Positions 25,989 to 35,611 of a stretch of DNA of 64,000 nt are shown here, in pieces. How positions within the stretch are numbered: position 1 is the stretch's first letter; each line of letters opens with the position of its first letter. The notes beneath the pieces were generated by a model that had not been told where the DNA came from, searched no databases, and was given only the letters and a program-made list of their open reading frames with translations. The position numbers were made by a program, and so were the translations under genes. This stretch comes from Acidovorax carolinensis (GTDB lineage Bacteria > Pseudomonadota > Gammaproteobacteria > Burkholderiales > Burkholderiaceae_C): NCBI RefSeq assembly GCF_002157145.1, contig NZ_CP021361.1, positions 930,001 to 994,000 on the forward strand, read 5' to 3'.

Positions 25989-27212
25989 ATGGAAAGCTAT
26001 TTTCTCGACTGGGCCAACCTGCTGTTGCGCTGGGTCCATGTCATCACCGCGATTGCCTGGATTGGCTCGTCGTTCTATTTCGTTTTTCTGGACAGCAGCC
26101 TCACGCCGCCGGAGGATGAGGATCTGAAAAAGCAGGGCGTGAGCGGCGAGCTGTGGGCCGTGCATGGCGGCGGGTTCTACCACCCTGTCAAGTTTGCCGT
26201 CTCTCCGCCGCAGCTGCCCAAACACCTGCACTGGTTTTACTGGGAAAGCTACAGCACCTGGCTCAGCGGCTTTGCGCTGTTCACGGTGTCGTACCTGTGG
26301 AGCGCCAGCACCTATCTGATTGACAAGTCGCGCATGGACTGGGCGCCCGCCGAGGCCATTGCGGTGGCGCTGGCGTTTCTGGTGGTTTTCTGGCTGCTGT
26401 ACGACGGGGTCTGCCGCCTTTTTGGCCACAAGAAGCACGGCGACGCCATCGTGGGCGCTCTGGTGCTGGTGCTGGTGTGCGTAGCGGCTTGGCTGGCCTG
26501 CCACTGGTTTGCCGGGCGCGCCGCCTTTTTGCTGGTGGGTGCGATGATGGCCACGGCCATGAGCGCCAATGTGTTCTTCTGGATCATCCCGGGCCAGCGC
26601 ACCGTGGTGGCGCAGATCAAGGCCGGCCAGCCGGTGGACCCGATTCATGGAAGGCGCGGCAAGCAGCGCAGCGTGCACAACACCTATTTCACGCTGCCGG
26701 TGCTGTTTGCCATGCTCAGCGGGCACTACAGCTTCACCTGGGGCCATCCGCAGAACTGGCTGGTGCTGATCGTGATGATGGTGGCCGGGGCTGCCATCCG
26801 CCAGTTCTTCGTGCTGCGCCATGGTTACAAGCTGGGGCGCAATAGTCATCCGCTGCCCTACGCCGTGGTGGGGGTGGCGCTGGTGGTGGCGGTGGTGGTT
26901 TGGCTGCGGCCGGTATCCATTGCTATTGATTCAGGAGCTGCTGGCGCAGGTACAGAAAGCGCTAAAGTCCGAAATGACTACATATCCGTGCAGGCGGTGC
27001 TGGCCCAGCGCTGTTATCAGTGCCATGGCGCGCAGGTGCAGATGAAGAACCTGCGGCTCGACTCGGCTGACAATGTGAGGCAGCACGCCCAGGCCATCTA
27101 CCAGCAGGCTGTGGTGCAAAAACTCATGCCCATGAACAACGCCACGCAGATGACCGACGCGGAGCGGGCGCTGATCGGCCGATGGTATCTGGCCGGGGGC
27201 GCCACCGAATGA
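25989..27212 (+). CDS. puuD: Membrane urate hydroxylase PuuD with cytochrome c domain
   Basis: Integral-membrane urate oxidase of 407 residues. About eight hydrophobic segments fill residues 10-310, with the N-terminal WVHVITAIAWIGSSFYF typical of PuuD, followed by a C-terminal cytochrome c domain with heme motif CYQCH at 342-346 and a probable Met ligand in KLMPMNN. It oxidises urate to 5-hydroxyisourate and passes electrons to the respiratory chain without making peroxide. The linker between the two domains (about 311-329) is encoded by a member of the short palindromic repeat family at 26920-26974. It is the natural supplier of the UraH substrate nearby. Confidence 0.94.
   Translation: MESYFLDWANLLLRWVHVITAIAWIGSSFYFVFLDSSLTPPEDEDLKKQGVSGELWAVHGGGFYHPVKFAVSPPQLPKHLHWFYWESYSTWLSGFALFTVSYLWSASTYLIDKSRMDWAPAEAIAVALAFLVVFWLLYDGVCRLFGHKKHGDAIVGALVLVLVCVAAWLACHWFAGRAAFLLVGAMMATAMSANVFFWIIPGQRTVVAQIKAGQPVDPIHGRRGKQRSVHNTYFTLPVLFAMLSGHYSFTWGHPQNWLVLIVMMVAGAAIRQFFVLRHGYKLGRNSHPLPYAVVGVALVVAVVVWLRPVSIAIDSGAAGAGTESAKVRNDYISVQAVLAQRCYQCHGAQVQMKNLRLDSADNVRQHAQAIYQQAVVQKLMPMNNATQMTDAERALIGRWYLAGGATE
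26920..26974 (+). repeat. Palindromic-repeat relative inside puuD, encodes the linker
   Basis: TATTGATTCAGGAGCTGCTG followed by GCGCAGGTACAGAAAGCGCTAAAG matches the intergenic repeat pattern (AGCTGCTAGCGC ... AAGCGCTA) but stays in frame. It codes for a Gly/Ala/Ser-rich stretch between the membrane part and the cytochrome domain. Confidence 0.65.
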
Positions 27213-27223
27213 CCCGGCGGTGT

Positions 27224-27856
27224 TCAGGTGGGCACGCTGTCCTGCAGGCCCAGTCCGGCCAGATACACGGTGAGCGCCGCGCGGCCGTTGGCCAGCAGGT
27301 CAAAGGCCCCAGGGTTGAGCAACCATTGGTGCACCAGCCCTTCGACCAGCACCTGCAAACCCCGCGCCGCGCAGTCCAGCGCCACCGGCGGGGGCTGGTT
27401 GCGGGCCGCGAAGGCCCGCTCCAGCGCGACATGGTTGCGCGCCAGGCAGCCGTCGTGCACGCTCAGGTGGCGTTCCAGCACGGCGCCCATGTCGGCGGTG
27501 TATTCGACCTGGTGGGTGGCGATTTGCAGCACGCGGTGCGTTTGCGCGTCGGTGGCGATCAGGCGCAGCGCCTCCAGCATCGCGCTGCGGATCTCGGCCA
27601 CTGGGTTGGCCGCCTGCTCTACATAAGCCACCACCAGCGTCTGTTCCAGCGGCAGGGTCACGCGCTCCATCATGGCGTTGAACAGGTCGGCCTTGTCCTT
27701 GAAATGCCAATAGATCGCCCCCCGCGTGGTGCCTGCGGCCACCGCAATGTCATTGAGGGAGGTGTGTGAAACGCCACGCAATTGAAACAATTGTTCCGCA
27801 GCATCCAGAAGGTTGTTGCGCGTGGTCTGTGCGTCTGCCTTGGTGCGTCGGGCCAT
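27224..27856 (-). CDS. TetR-family repressor of the RND efflux operon (AcrR/TtgR-like)
   Basis: DNA-binding repressor of 210 residues. The N-terminal helix-turn-helix is typical of AcrR: AAEQLFQLRGVSHTSLNDIA then AAGTTRGAIYWHFKDKADLF. The C-terminal ligand-binding domain is AcrR_C-like. The start at 27856 (MARRTKADAQTTR) is the family start; an upstream ATG adds four residues. It is divergent from the pump operon, with a perfect 26-bp palindrome between them (27894-27919) that closely matches the AcrR operator of E. coli. It likely represses both directions until drugs, solvents or fatty or aromatic ligands bind. Confidence 0.93.
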   Translation of the reverse strand: MARRTKADAQTTRNNLLDAAEQLFQLRGVSHTSLNDIAVAAGTTRGAIYWHFKDKADLFNAMMERVTLPLEQTLVVAYVEQAANPVAEIRSAMLEALRLIATDAQTHRVLQIATHQVEYTADMGAVLERHLSVHDGCLARNHVALERAFAARNQPPPVALDCAARGLQVLVEGLVHQWLLNPGAFDLLANGRAALTVYLAGLGLQDSVPT

Positions 27857-27893
27857 GGAATACCTCACTTATTGGCGGTGTTTTTCCGTCACT

Positions 27894-27919
27894 ATACATA
27901 CATTCTTGAATGTATGTAT
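27894..27919. promoter_or_regulatory. AcrR-type operator palindrome
   Basis: Two perfect 12-bp arms, ATACATACATTC and GAATGTATGTAT, separated by TT. From memory, the E. coli AcrR site has arms TACATACATT and AATGTATGTA with a short centre, so the two differ by only about two bases. It lies 38 bp upstream of the repressor start and 115 bp upstream of the adaptor start. Confidence 0.9.
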
Positions 27920-28034
27920 GTTTTAATGCAGCACTTCGTTACCGTGCCGTGGGCCTGCGCGCAGCGCGCCGCGTCACACTAAACTGGCCCAATTTGCGGC
28001 GCGCCGCGATCCATTCATTACTCCAAGGAACACC

Positions 28035-29348
28035 ATGTCTGCCTTGCGCCATGTCAAGACTGTCCCCGTTGTTGCCTCTGCCTCGTCACCTGCGCGTGTG
28101 CGCCTGGGCGTTGCGGCGGGTGGCCTGTCCGTTGTATTGCTGTTGGCGGCCTGTGGCAAGTCCGAGGCGCCAGCGGCTGCGGCCGGTGGTGGCATGCCGC
28201 CCCCCGAGGTGGGGGTGGTGGTGGCAACGCCAGGCGATGTGGGCCTGGTCACCGAGTTGCCCGGGCGCCTGGAGGCCTCGCGCGTGGCGCAGGTGCGGGC
28301 CCGTGCGGCAGGCATTTTGCAAAAACGCCTGTTCCGCGAAGGCAGTGACGTGAAGGCCGGCCAGCTGCTGTTTGCCATTGATGCCGCGCCCTATGCGGCC
28401 GCCTTGCAAAGTGCCGAGGCCACGCTGGCCCGGGCCCAGGCCAACCTGACCCAGGCCGCAGCGCTGGCCGGGCGCTACAAGCCCCTGCTCGCCGCCAACG
28501 CGGTCAGCCAGCAGGAATACGCCAATGCCGTGGCGGCGCAAAAGCAGGCCGAGGCCGATGTGGCCGCAGGCAGGGCCGCTGTGCAGACCGCCCGCATCAA
28601 CCTGAATTACGCCAGCGTCACGGCGCCGATTTCGGGCCGCATTGGCCGCGCCCTGGTCACCGAAGGCGCACTGGTGGGGCAGGGAGAGGCCACGCAACTG
28701 GCAGTAGTCCAGCAGATCGATCCGGTGTATGTCAACTTCACCCAGTCCGCCGGCGAGGTGATGAAGTTGCGCAGGGCCCTGGCCGATGGTCAGCTGCAGC
28801 GGGCGGCAGGCAGCGAAGCCGCCAGCGTGCGCGTGGTGCTGGAGGACGGCAGCGAATACGCCCGTGCGGGCAAGCTGCTGTTTTCCGACCTGACGGTGGA
28901 TGCCACCACGGGCCAGATCACGCTGCGCGCCGAGGTGCCCAACCCCAAGGGCGACTTGCTGCCGGGCCTGTATGTGCGCGTGCGGCTGGAGCAGGCCCAG
29001 GTGGCCAACGCCATCTCGCTGCCGCAGCAGGCGGTCACGCGCACCCAGCAGGGCGACAAGATCACGGTGGTGGGCGCCGACGGCAAGCTCAGCCAGCGCA
29101 CAGTGAAGGTGGGTGCCGCCCGCAACAACCAGTGGGTCGTGCTGGAAGGCCTGAAAGAAGGCGAGCAGGTCATGGTTGATGGCTTCCAGAAACTACAGAT
29201 GATGCCGCCCGGCACGCCGGTGAAGGCGGTGCCATGGCAGGCCCCGGGCAGTGCCGCAGCATCGGCTGCTAACCCGCCTGCAGCTGCATCGGGTGCTGCG
29301 CCAGCGGCCAGTGCCCCTGCTGCAGCCGCCAGCGCCGGCCAGAAATAA
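28035..29348 (+). CDS. RND efflux periplasmic adaptor subunit (AcrA/MexA type)
   Basis: Membrane-fusion lipoprotein of 437 residues that bridges the inner-membrane pump and the outer-membrane channel. The lipobox LLAAC puts Cys40 at the mature N-terminus. Next come the lipoyl half-motif around GRLEASRVAQVRARAAGIL, the alpha-helical hairpin (about residues 115-190), and the beta-barrel with ISGRIGRALVTEGALV. The last 40 residues are Ala/Pro-rich. AAGGAA precedes the ATG. It is the first gene of a three-gene efflux operon, 12 bp before the pump gene. Confidence 0.95.
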   Translation: MSALRHVKTVPVVASASSPARVRLGVAAGGLSVVLLLAACGKSEAPAAAAGGGMPPPEVGVVVATPGDVGLVTELPGRLEASRVAQVRARAAGILQKRLFREGSDVKAGQLLFAIDAAPYAAALQSAEATLARAQANLTQAAALAGRYKPLLAANAVSQQEYANAVAAQKQAEADVAAGRAAVQTARINLNYASVTAPISGRIGRALVTEGALVGQGEATQLAVVQQIDPVYVNFTQSAGEVMKLRRALADGQLQRAAGSEAASVRVVLEDGSEYARAGKLLFSDLTVDATTGQITLRAEVPNPKGDLLPGLYVRVRLEQAQVANAISLPQQAVTRTQQGDKITVVGADGKLSQRTVKVGAARNNQWVVLEGLKEGEQVMVDGFQKLQMMPPGTPVKAVPWQAPGSAAASAANPPAAASGAAPAASAPAAAASAGQK

Positions 29349-29360
29349 GGAGCCAGCCCC

Positions 29361-32300
29361 ATGGCCAAATTCTTTATCGAGCGCCCCATCTTCGCGTGGG
29401 TGGTCGCCCTGTTCATCATGGTGCTCGGCGCGGTGTCGATCACCCAGCTGCCGATCTCGCAGTACCCCACCGTAGCGCCGCCGACCATCGTGGTCACCGT
29501 CGCCTATCCGGGTGCTTCGGCGCAGACCCTCGAAGACAGTGTGCTGGCCGTGATCGAGCGCGAAATGAACGGCGCGCCCGGCCTTGCCTATATGGAGGCG
29601 GTGAGCCAGGCCAATGGCACGGGCACCCTCACGCTGAGCTTCGAGCCGGGCACGAACCCCGATCTGGCCCAGGTCGAGGTGCAAAACCGCCTGTCGCGTG
29701 CTACACCACGTCTGCCGGCGGTGGTCAACCAGCAGGGCGTGCGCGTGGAGAAGTCGCAATCGAACTTCCTGCTGTTCACCATGCTGTCGTCGTCCGATCC
29801 CAAGTTCGATGTCAATTCGCTGAGCGACTATGCCGCTCGCAACGTGGTGCCCGAACTGCAGCGCCTGCCAGGCATCGGCCAGGTGCGGTTGTTCGGTGCC
29901 GAGCGCGCCATGCGCGTGTGGATCGATCCAGCCAAACTGCAGGGGGTGAACCTGTCCGCTGCCGACGTGGCCAGCGCTATCCAGGCGCAGAACGCGCAGG
30001 TGTCGGCCGGCAGCCTGGGCGAGTTGCCCAACCTGAGCGGCCAGAGCATCTCGGCCACCGTGGTGGTGCCCGGGCAAATCAGCTCGACCCAGGAGTTTGG
30101 CGACATCGTGCTGCGCGCCAACGCTGATGGTTCCGCGGTGCGCCTCAAGGATGTGGCGCGCATCGAACTGGGCGCCCAGTCGTATGCCACCAGTGCGCGT
30201 CTGAACGGCAAGCCGGCCACCGGCATGGGGGTGCAGTTGTCGCCATCGGGCAATGCGCTGGCCGCAGCCACGGCGGTCAAAACCCGCATGGCCGAGCTGG
30301 AAAAATACTTCCCGCCCGGCATGAGCTGGACCATTCCTTACGACAGCTCCGAATTCGTCCAGATTTCCATCAAGCAGGTCGCAGTGACCCTGCTCGAAGC
30401 CATTGCGCTGGTGTTTCTGGTGATGTATCTGTTTTTGCAGAACTTCCGCTACACCGTCATCCCGACCATCGTGGTGCCGGTGGCGCTGCTGGGCACCTTT
30501 GGCGCGCTGCTGGCAATGGGCTTTTCGATCAACGTGCTGACCATGTTCGGCATGGTGCTGGTGATCGGCATCGTGGTGGACGACGCCATCGTGGTGGTGG
30601 AGAACGTCGAGCGCATCATGAACGAGGAGGGCCTGCCGCCGCTGGAGGCCACGCGCAAGGCCATGAGCCAGATTTCGGGCGCCATCATAGGTATCACCGT
30701 GGTGCTGATCTCGGTGTTCTTGCCGCTGGCGTTTTTTGCCGGTTCGGTGGGCAACATCTATCGCCAGTTCTCGGCCGTGATGGCGGTGTCCATCGCCTTT
30801 TCGGCGTTCATGGCGCTGTCGCTCACGCCGGCACTGTGCGCTACCTTGCTCAAGCCGGTCGAGGCCGGGCATGGCCACGCCAAGAAGGGCTTTTTTGGCG
30901 GCTTCAATCGCGGCTTCGCCCGTAGCGCCAAGGGCTATGAGGGCTGGGTCGCCAAGCTGCTGCGCCGCAGTGGCCGCATGATGGTCATCTATGTCGCGCT
31001 GATCGCCGCCGTGGGCGTGCTGTACATGCGCCTGCCCACCTCTTTCCTGCCCAACGAAGACCAGGGCAACCTGCTGGTCAACATCCAGTTGCCGCCCGGC
31101 GCCACGCTGGAGCGCACCCAGGCCGTGGTCGAGAAGGTCGAGGAATTCATGCTGCAGCAGCCTGAAGTCAAGAACATGGTTGCCGTGCTGGGCTTCAGCT
31201 TCTCCGGCCAGGGACAGAACGCCGGCCTGTCGTTTGTGACGCTCAAGGACTGGTCCGAGCGCAAGGGCGCCGGGCAAACGGCTGAGGCCATTGTCGGCCG
31301 GGCCATGGGTGCGCTGTCGGGTGTGCGCGATGCGTTCATCTTTGCGCTGAGCCCCCGCCCATTCCCGAGCTGGGGGTCAGCTCCGGCTTCACCTTCCGCC
31401 TGCAGGACCGCGGTGGCAATGGCCATGACGCGCTGGTAGCAGCACGCAACCAGATGCTGGGCATGGCTTCGCAAAGCAAGGTGCTGGCCGGCGTGCGACC
31501 CGACGGCCTGGAAGACGCGCCGCAACTGCAGGTCGATATCGACCGCGAGAAGGCCAGCGCACAGGGCGTGGGTTTTGCCGCCATCAACAGCACCATTTCT
31601 ACCGCGCTGGGCTCGGCCTACATCAACGATTTCCCGAACGCCGGACGCATGCAGCGTGTGGTGGTGCAGGCCGAAGCCCAGGCACGCATGCAGCCGGACG
31701 ACATTCTGAAGCTCACGGCGCTGAACAGCCAGGGCAAGGCCGTGCCGCTGTCGTCGTTTGCCACCACGCGCTGGGTCAGCGGTGCCATGCAGACCGTGCG
31801 CTACAACGGCTATTCCGCCATGCGCATCGCCGGCGGTGCGGCGCCTGGCTACAGCACCGGCGACGCCATGGCCGAGATGGAGCGTCTGGCAGCGCAGTTG
31901 CCCGCCGGCTTCGGCTTCGAATGGACGGGCCAGTCGCGCGAAGAAAAGCTCGCCGGCTCACAGGCGCTGGTGCTGTATGGCTTTGCCATCCTGGCGGTGT
32001 TCCTGTGCTTGGCGGCCCTGTATGAAAGCTGGTCGATTCCGCTGTCGGTCATTCTGGTAGTGCCGCTCGGTGTGTTGGGCGTGCTGCTGGGCGTCAGCCT
32101 GCGCGGCATGACCAACGACGTGTACTTCCAGGTGGGGCTGATCACCATCATCGGCCTGTCGGCCAAGAACGCCATCCTGATCATCGAGTTTGCCAAGGAC
32201 CTGCAGGCGCAGGGCAAGGGCATCATCGAGTCGGCGCTGGCGGCTGCCCATCTGCGTTTTCGCCCGATCATCATGACCTCGCTGGCCTTCATTTTGGGTG

Positions 32301-32518
32301 TGGTGCCACTGGCCATTGCGTCGGGCGCCAGTTCGGCGAGCCAGCGTGCCATTGGTACCGGCGTGATTTCCGGCATGGTGGTGGGCACCTTCCTGGCCGT
32401 GTTTTTCGTGCCGATCTTCTTCGTGGTGGTGCGCAGCCTGTTCAAGGGCAGCGCGCGCCAGCGGCAATTTGATACCCAGCATTCGCACCAGGCGGACACA
32501 GGGAATACCCATGCTTAA
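29361..32518 (+). CDS. RND efflux inner-membrane transporter (AcrB/MexB type), frameshifted
   Basis: Proton-driven drug pump; restored length about 1052 residues, typical of HAE1 transporters. The 5' part runs to residue about 663 before the frame breaks in a C run at 31352-31356, where FALSP should continue as PPIPELG. The 3' part resumes one frame over. Adding one C restores FALSPPPIPELGVSSGF and joins both parts. Visible features: N-terminal FFIERPIFAWV, proton-relay aspartates in GIVVDDAIVVVENVE, and C-terminal TM segments with GLSAKNAILIIEFAK. Both parts are well conserved and the next gene overlaps correctly, so a sequencing error is more likely than decay. Confidence 0.93.
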
Positions 32519-33986
32519 TCTTTTCACCTCCCGCCGGGCCGCCGGCGCTAGCGCGGCCCGCCTGCCCGCTGCCACGGCGCTTGCCGCGGTGACGCTGCTC
32601 GCCGGCTGTTCCATGATCCCGACTTACGAGCGGCCAGCGGCCCCCGTGGCGGCGCAATGGCCTGCCTTGGGCGCCAGCACCGCAGCCAACGCCACCACGG
32701 CGGCCGCCGATCTGCCCTGGCAGGATTTTGTGGGCGACGCGCGTCTGCGCGAGCTGGTGGAGCTGGCGCTGCAAAACAACCGCGACCTGCGCGTGGCGGT
32801 GCTCTCCATCGAGCAAGCCCGCGCGCAATACCAGATCCGCCGGGCCGACCAGTTGCCAACCATCAACGCTGCCGCCACGGGCAACCGCCAGCCGGCCTCC
32901 GATGGCAGTGACAGCATCACCAGCGCCTACACCGCTGGCCTGGCCCTGGCATCCTGGGAAATCGACTTCTTTGGCCGTGTGGCCAGCCTGAAGGAAGCGG
33001 CCCTGGCGCAGTTCCTGGCCACGCAGGAGGCGCGCAGCGCGGTGCAGACCAGCCTGGTTGCCTCGGTGGTCAGCACCTGGCTGAGCCTGCAAACCAACGA
33101 GGAACTGCTGGCCCTGACGCAGCGCACGCTGGCCACCCGGGACGACTCGCTGCGGCTCAACCGCTTGCGTTTTGACCAGGGCGTGACCTCGGCCCTGGAC
33201 CTGCGCCAAGCCGAATCGCTGACGGCGGCCGCGCGTTCCACCCTGGCCCAGCAGCAACGCTTGCGCGCGCTCGATGTGAACGCGCTCACGTTGCTGGTGG
33301 GGCAACCACTGCCCGAGCGGCTGCTGCCCACCGCGCAGGCCGATGGCCAAGTCGTGGCCCTGCGCGACGTGCCCGAAGGTATGCCGTCCGACTTGCTGGA
33401 GCGCCGCCCTGACATTCGCCAGGCCGAGCAGCAGCTGATCGCCGCCAACGCCAACATCGGCGCGGCGCGGGCAGCGTTCTTTCCGCGCATTTCCCTCACG
33501 GCCAGCGCAGGCACCGCCAGTAATGCGCTGTCGGGCCTGTTCAAGAGCGGCTCGTGGGGCTGGACGCTTGCGCCCCAGGCCGTACTGCCTATTTTTGATG
33601 CCGGGCGCAATCAGGCCGGGCTGGACTCGGCCCGTGCCGAGCGCGAGATTGCGGTGGCCCAGTACGACAAGGCCATCCAGAGCGCGTTCCGCGAGGTGGC
33701 CGATGCCCTGGCCGGCCGTGCCACCCTGGGCGAGCAGGTGCTGGCCCAGCAGCAGCAGGCCACCGCCGAGGCCGACCGCTTTCGCCTGGCCGACTTGCGC
33801 TACCGCAATGGCGTGGCCAGCTACCTCGATGTGCTCGATGCCCAGCGTGCCCTGTTTGCCACGCAGCAGGCGCTGGCCCAGTCGCAGCTGGCGCAGCGGC
33901 AAAACCAGGTGGCGCTGTACAAGGCGCTCGGTGGCGGCTGGCGCGATGCGGCCGAGGGCGCAGCACCCGCTGCAACGCAAAACTGA
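32511..33986 (+). CDS. Outer-membrane efflux lipoprotein (OprM/NodT family)
   Basis: TolC-like channel of 491 residues completing the RND pump. The lipobox LLAGC puts Cys33 at the mature N-terminus. Two structural repeats typical of the OEP family are visible, with PDIRQAEQQLIAANANIGAA and NQAGLDSARAEREIAVAQYD in the second half. The ATG at 32511 overlaps the pump stop by 8 bp, so it is coupled. The C-terminus ends in KALGGGWRD, as is common. No terminator hairpin of note was seen in the 132 bp before the next gene. Confidence 0.94.
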   Translation: MLNLFTSRRAAGASAARLPAATALAAVTLLAGCSMIPTYERPAAPVAAQWPALGASTAANATTAAADLPWQDFVGDARLRELVELALQNNRDLRVAVLSIEQARAQYQIRRADQLPTINAAATGNRQPASDGSDSITSAYTAGLALASWEIDFFGRVASLKEAALAQFLATQEARSAVQTSLVASVVSTWLSLQTNEELLALTQRTLATRDDSLRLNRLRFDQGVTSALDLRQAESLTAAARSTLAQQQRLRALDVNALTLLVGQPLPERLLPTAQADGQVVALRDVPEGMPSDLLERRPDIRQAEQQLIAANANIGAARAAFFPRISLTASAGTASNALSGLFKSGSWGWTLAPQAVLPIFDAGRNQAGLDSARAEREIAVAQYDKAIQSAFREVADALAGRATLGEQVLAQQQQATAEADRFRLADLRYRNGVASYLDVLDAQRALFATQQALAQSQLAQRQNQVALYKALGGGWRDAAEGAAPAATQN

Positions 33987-34118
33987 GGTCCACTGGCCAG
34001 GCTTTGCGCCGCCCTGTGCAGTTTTTTAAGCCAGCGGCGTATCGCTCCCGAGGGTTGGGAAGAGGGGCCTGCGCCATGTCGCCTGCGGCGGCTTTGCGCA
34101 GCGCAGGCTGCGGCGACA

Positions 34119-35470
34119 ATGTCTGCCATGCAAGCACCTTCTGACCTTTTGGGCGCGAGCCCGCCGGACTTTCGCACCCAGCCGCGCGCATTTCTGCGCG
34201 CGCTTTTCGATGCTGCCGTGCGCAGCGCCCAGCCGCTGCACGGCATGCGCGCCTGGCTGCCCGAGCCGCCGCGCGGGCGCACCCTGGTGCTGGGTGCGGG
34301 CAAGGCGGGGGGCTCCATGGCCCAGGCGCTGGAGGCCCTGTGGCCTGCCGACGCGCCGCTGTCGGGCCTGGTGGTCACGCGCTATGGCCATGTGCCGCCC
34401 CGGCCAGAGGGCCTGGCGCAGCGTATCGATGTGGTTGAGGCAGCGCACCCCGTGCCCGACGCGGCAGGCATGGCGGCGGCCGAGCGCATGCTGGCGCTCA
34501 CTGCGGGGCTGACGGCCGACGACCTGGTGCTGTGCCTGGTGTCGGGCGGCGGCTCGTCCTTGCTGACGCTGCCGGCCGAGGGCCTGGCGCTGGCGGACAA
34601 GCAGCGCATCAACCGCGCCCTGCTCGAAAGCGGGGCCAGCATTGGCGAGATGAATTGCGTGCGCAAGCACCTGTCCCGCATCAAGGGCGGGCGCCTGGCA
34701 GCGGCCTGCGCGCCGGCGCGGGTGGTCACGCTCACCATCAGCGATGTGCCGGGCGATGACCCGTCGGTCATTGCCAGCGGCCCCACGGTGCCCGACACCA
34801 CCACCTGCGCCGATGCGCTGGAGATTCTGGCGCGCTACCGCATCGAACTGCCGCCGCCCGTGCTGCAGGCATTGCAGGATGGCACGCTGGAGACACCCAA
34901 GCCGACCGATAGCGTCTTTGCCGGGCATTCCGTGCATCTGGTGGCCACCCCCTGGCAGGCGCTGGAGGCGGCTGCGGCCGTGGCGCGCGGGGCGGGGCTG
35001 GCGGCCTACATCCTGTCCGACGAAATGGAAGGCGAGTCGCGCGAAGTGGGGCGGGTGCATGCGGCGCTGGCGCGCAGTGTGGCGCTGCGCGACCAGCCGT
35101 TCGAGAAACCCTGCGTGATCCTGAGTGGTGGCGAAACTACCGTGACGGTGCGCCCGCGCCGCGAGGGCGCTGCCCCGGCCGCGGCGGGCGTGCCGGCGAG
35201 TTCTGCCTGGGCCTGGCGCAGGCGCTGCAGGGCGTTGGCGGCGTGTGGGCGCTGGCGGCCGACACCGATGGCATCGACGGCATCGAAGACAACGCGGGCG
35301 CGTTGGTCACGCCCGACACGCTGGTGCGCGCCGAAGCGACGCATTTGCGCGTGGCCGACCACCTGGACCGCCACGATGCCTATGGCTACTTCAAGGCGCT
35401 CGGTGACCTGGTCATCACCGGGCCTACGCATACCAATGTGAACGACTTCAGGGCGCTACTTGTTTTATAG
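34119..35470 (+). CDS. ttuD: Glycerate 2-kinase / hydroxypyruvate reductase TtuD (MOFRL family), frameshifted
   Basis: Cytoplasmic enzyme that phosphorylates D-glycerate (or, as older annotations state, reduces hydroxypyruvate); about 450 residues when repaired. The N-terminal domain has LVLGAGKAGGSMAQALE and CLVSGGGSSLLTLPAEGL, then MNCVRKHLSRIKGGRLA and the MOFRL part with SGGETTVTV. At 35173-35180 (CCCCGG) one G is missing. Restoring it gives APGRGGRAGEFCLGLAQAL and joins to the 3' frame ending GPTHTNVNDFRALLVL. The stop TAG is the first part of a palindromic repeat. It could complete glyoxylate or tetronate carbon flow to 2-phosphoglycerate. Confidence 0.88.
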
Positions 35471-35510
35471 CTGCTAGCGCTTATTGGATAAGCGCTAGAG
35501 GCACTTTTTG
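35464..35510. repeat. Short palindromic repeat (TAGCGCTT family) over the ttuD stop
   Basis: The clearest copy: ATAGCTGCTAGCGCTTATTG then GATAAGCGCTAGAGGC. The stem TAGCGCTTAT / ATAAGCGCTA is a perfect 10 bp with a 3-nt loop. Its first bases include the ttuD stop codon. Confidence 0.92.
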
Positions 35511-35549
35511 CTTGAATTCGTTGGGTGACGGGCAAAAGCGCCGCGCATG

Positions 35550-35585
35550 AAAAAAAGGCACGGCAGATTGCTCTGCCGTGCCTTT
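35550..35585 (-). terminator. Intrinsic terminator of the porin gene
   Basis: AAAGGCACGGCAG at 35554-35566 pairs perfectly with CTGCCGTGCCTTT at 35573-35585. On the minus strand it ends in a run of seven T residues, 27 bp after the porin stop codon. A canonical strong terminator. Confidence 0.93.
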
Positions 35586-35611
35586 CTTGCCTGCGCCCGG
35601 GGGCGCGGCGA

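Noticed and set aside
29361..32518. Programmed ribosomal frameshift in the RND pump
   Set aside because: No slippery heptamer with downstream structure is evident, homologues are made without a shift, and similar single-base changes occur in four other G/C runs here.
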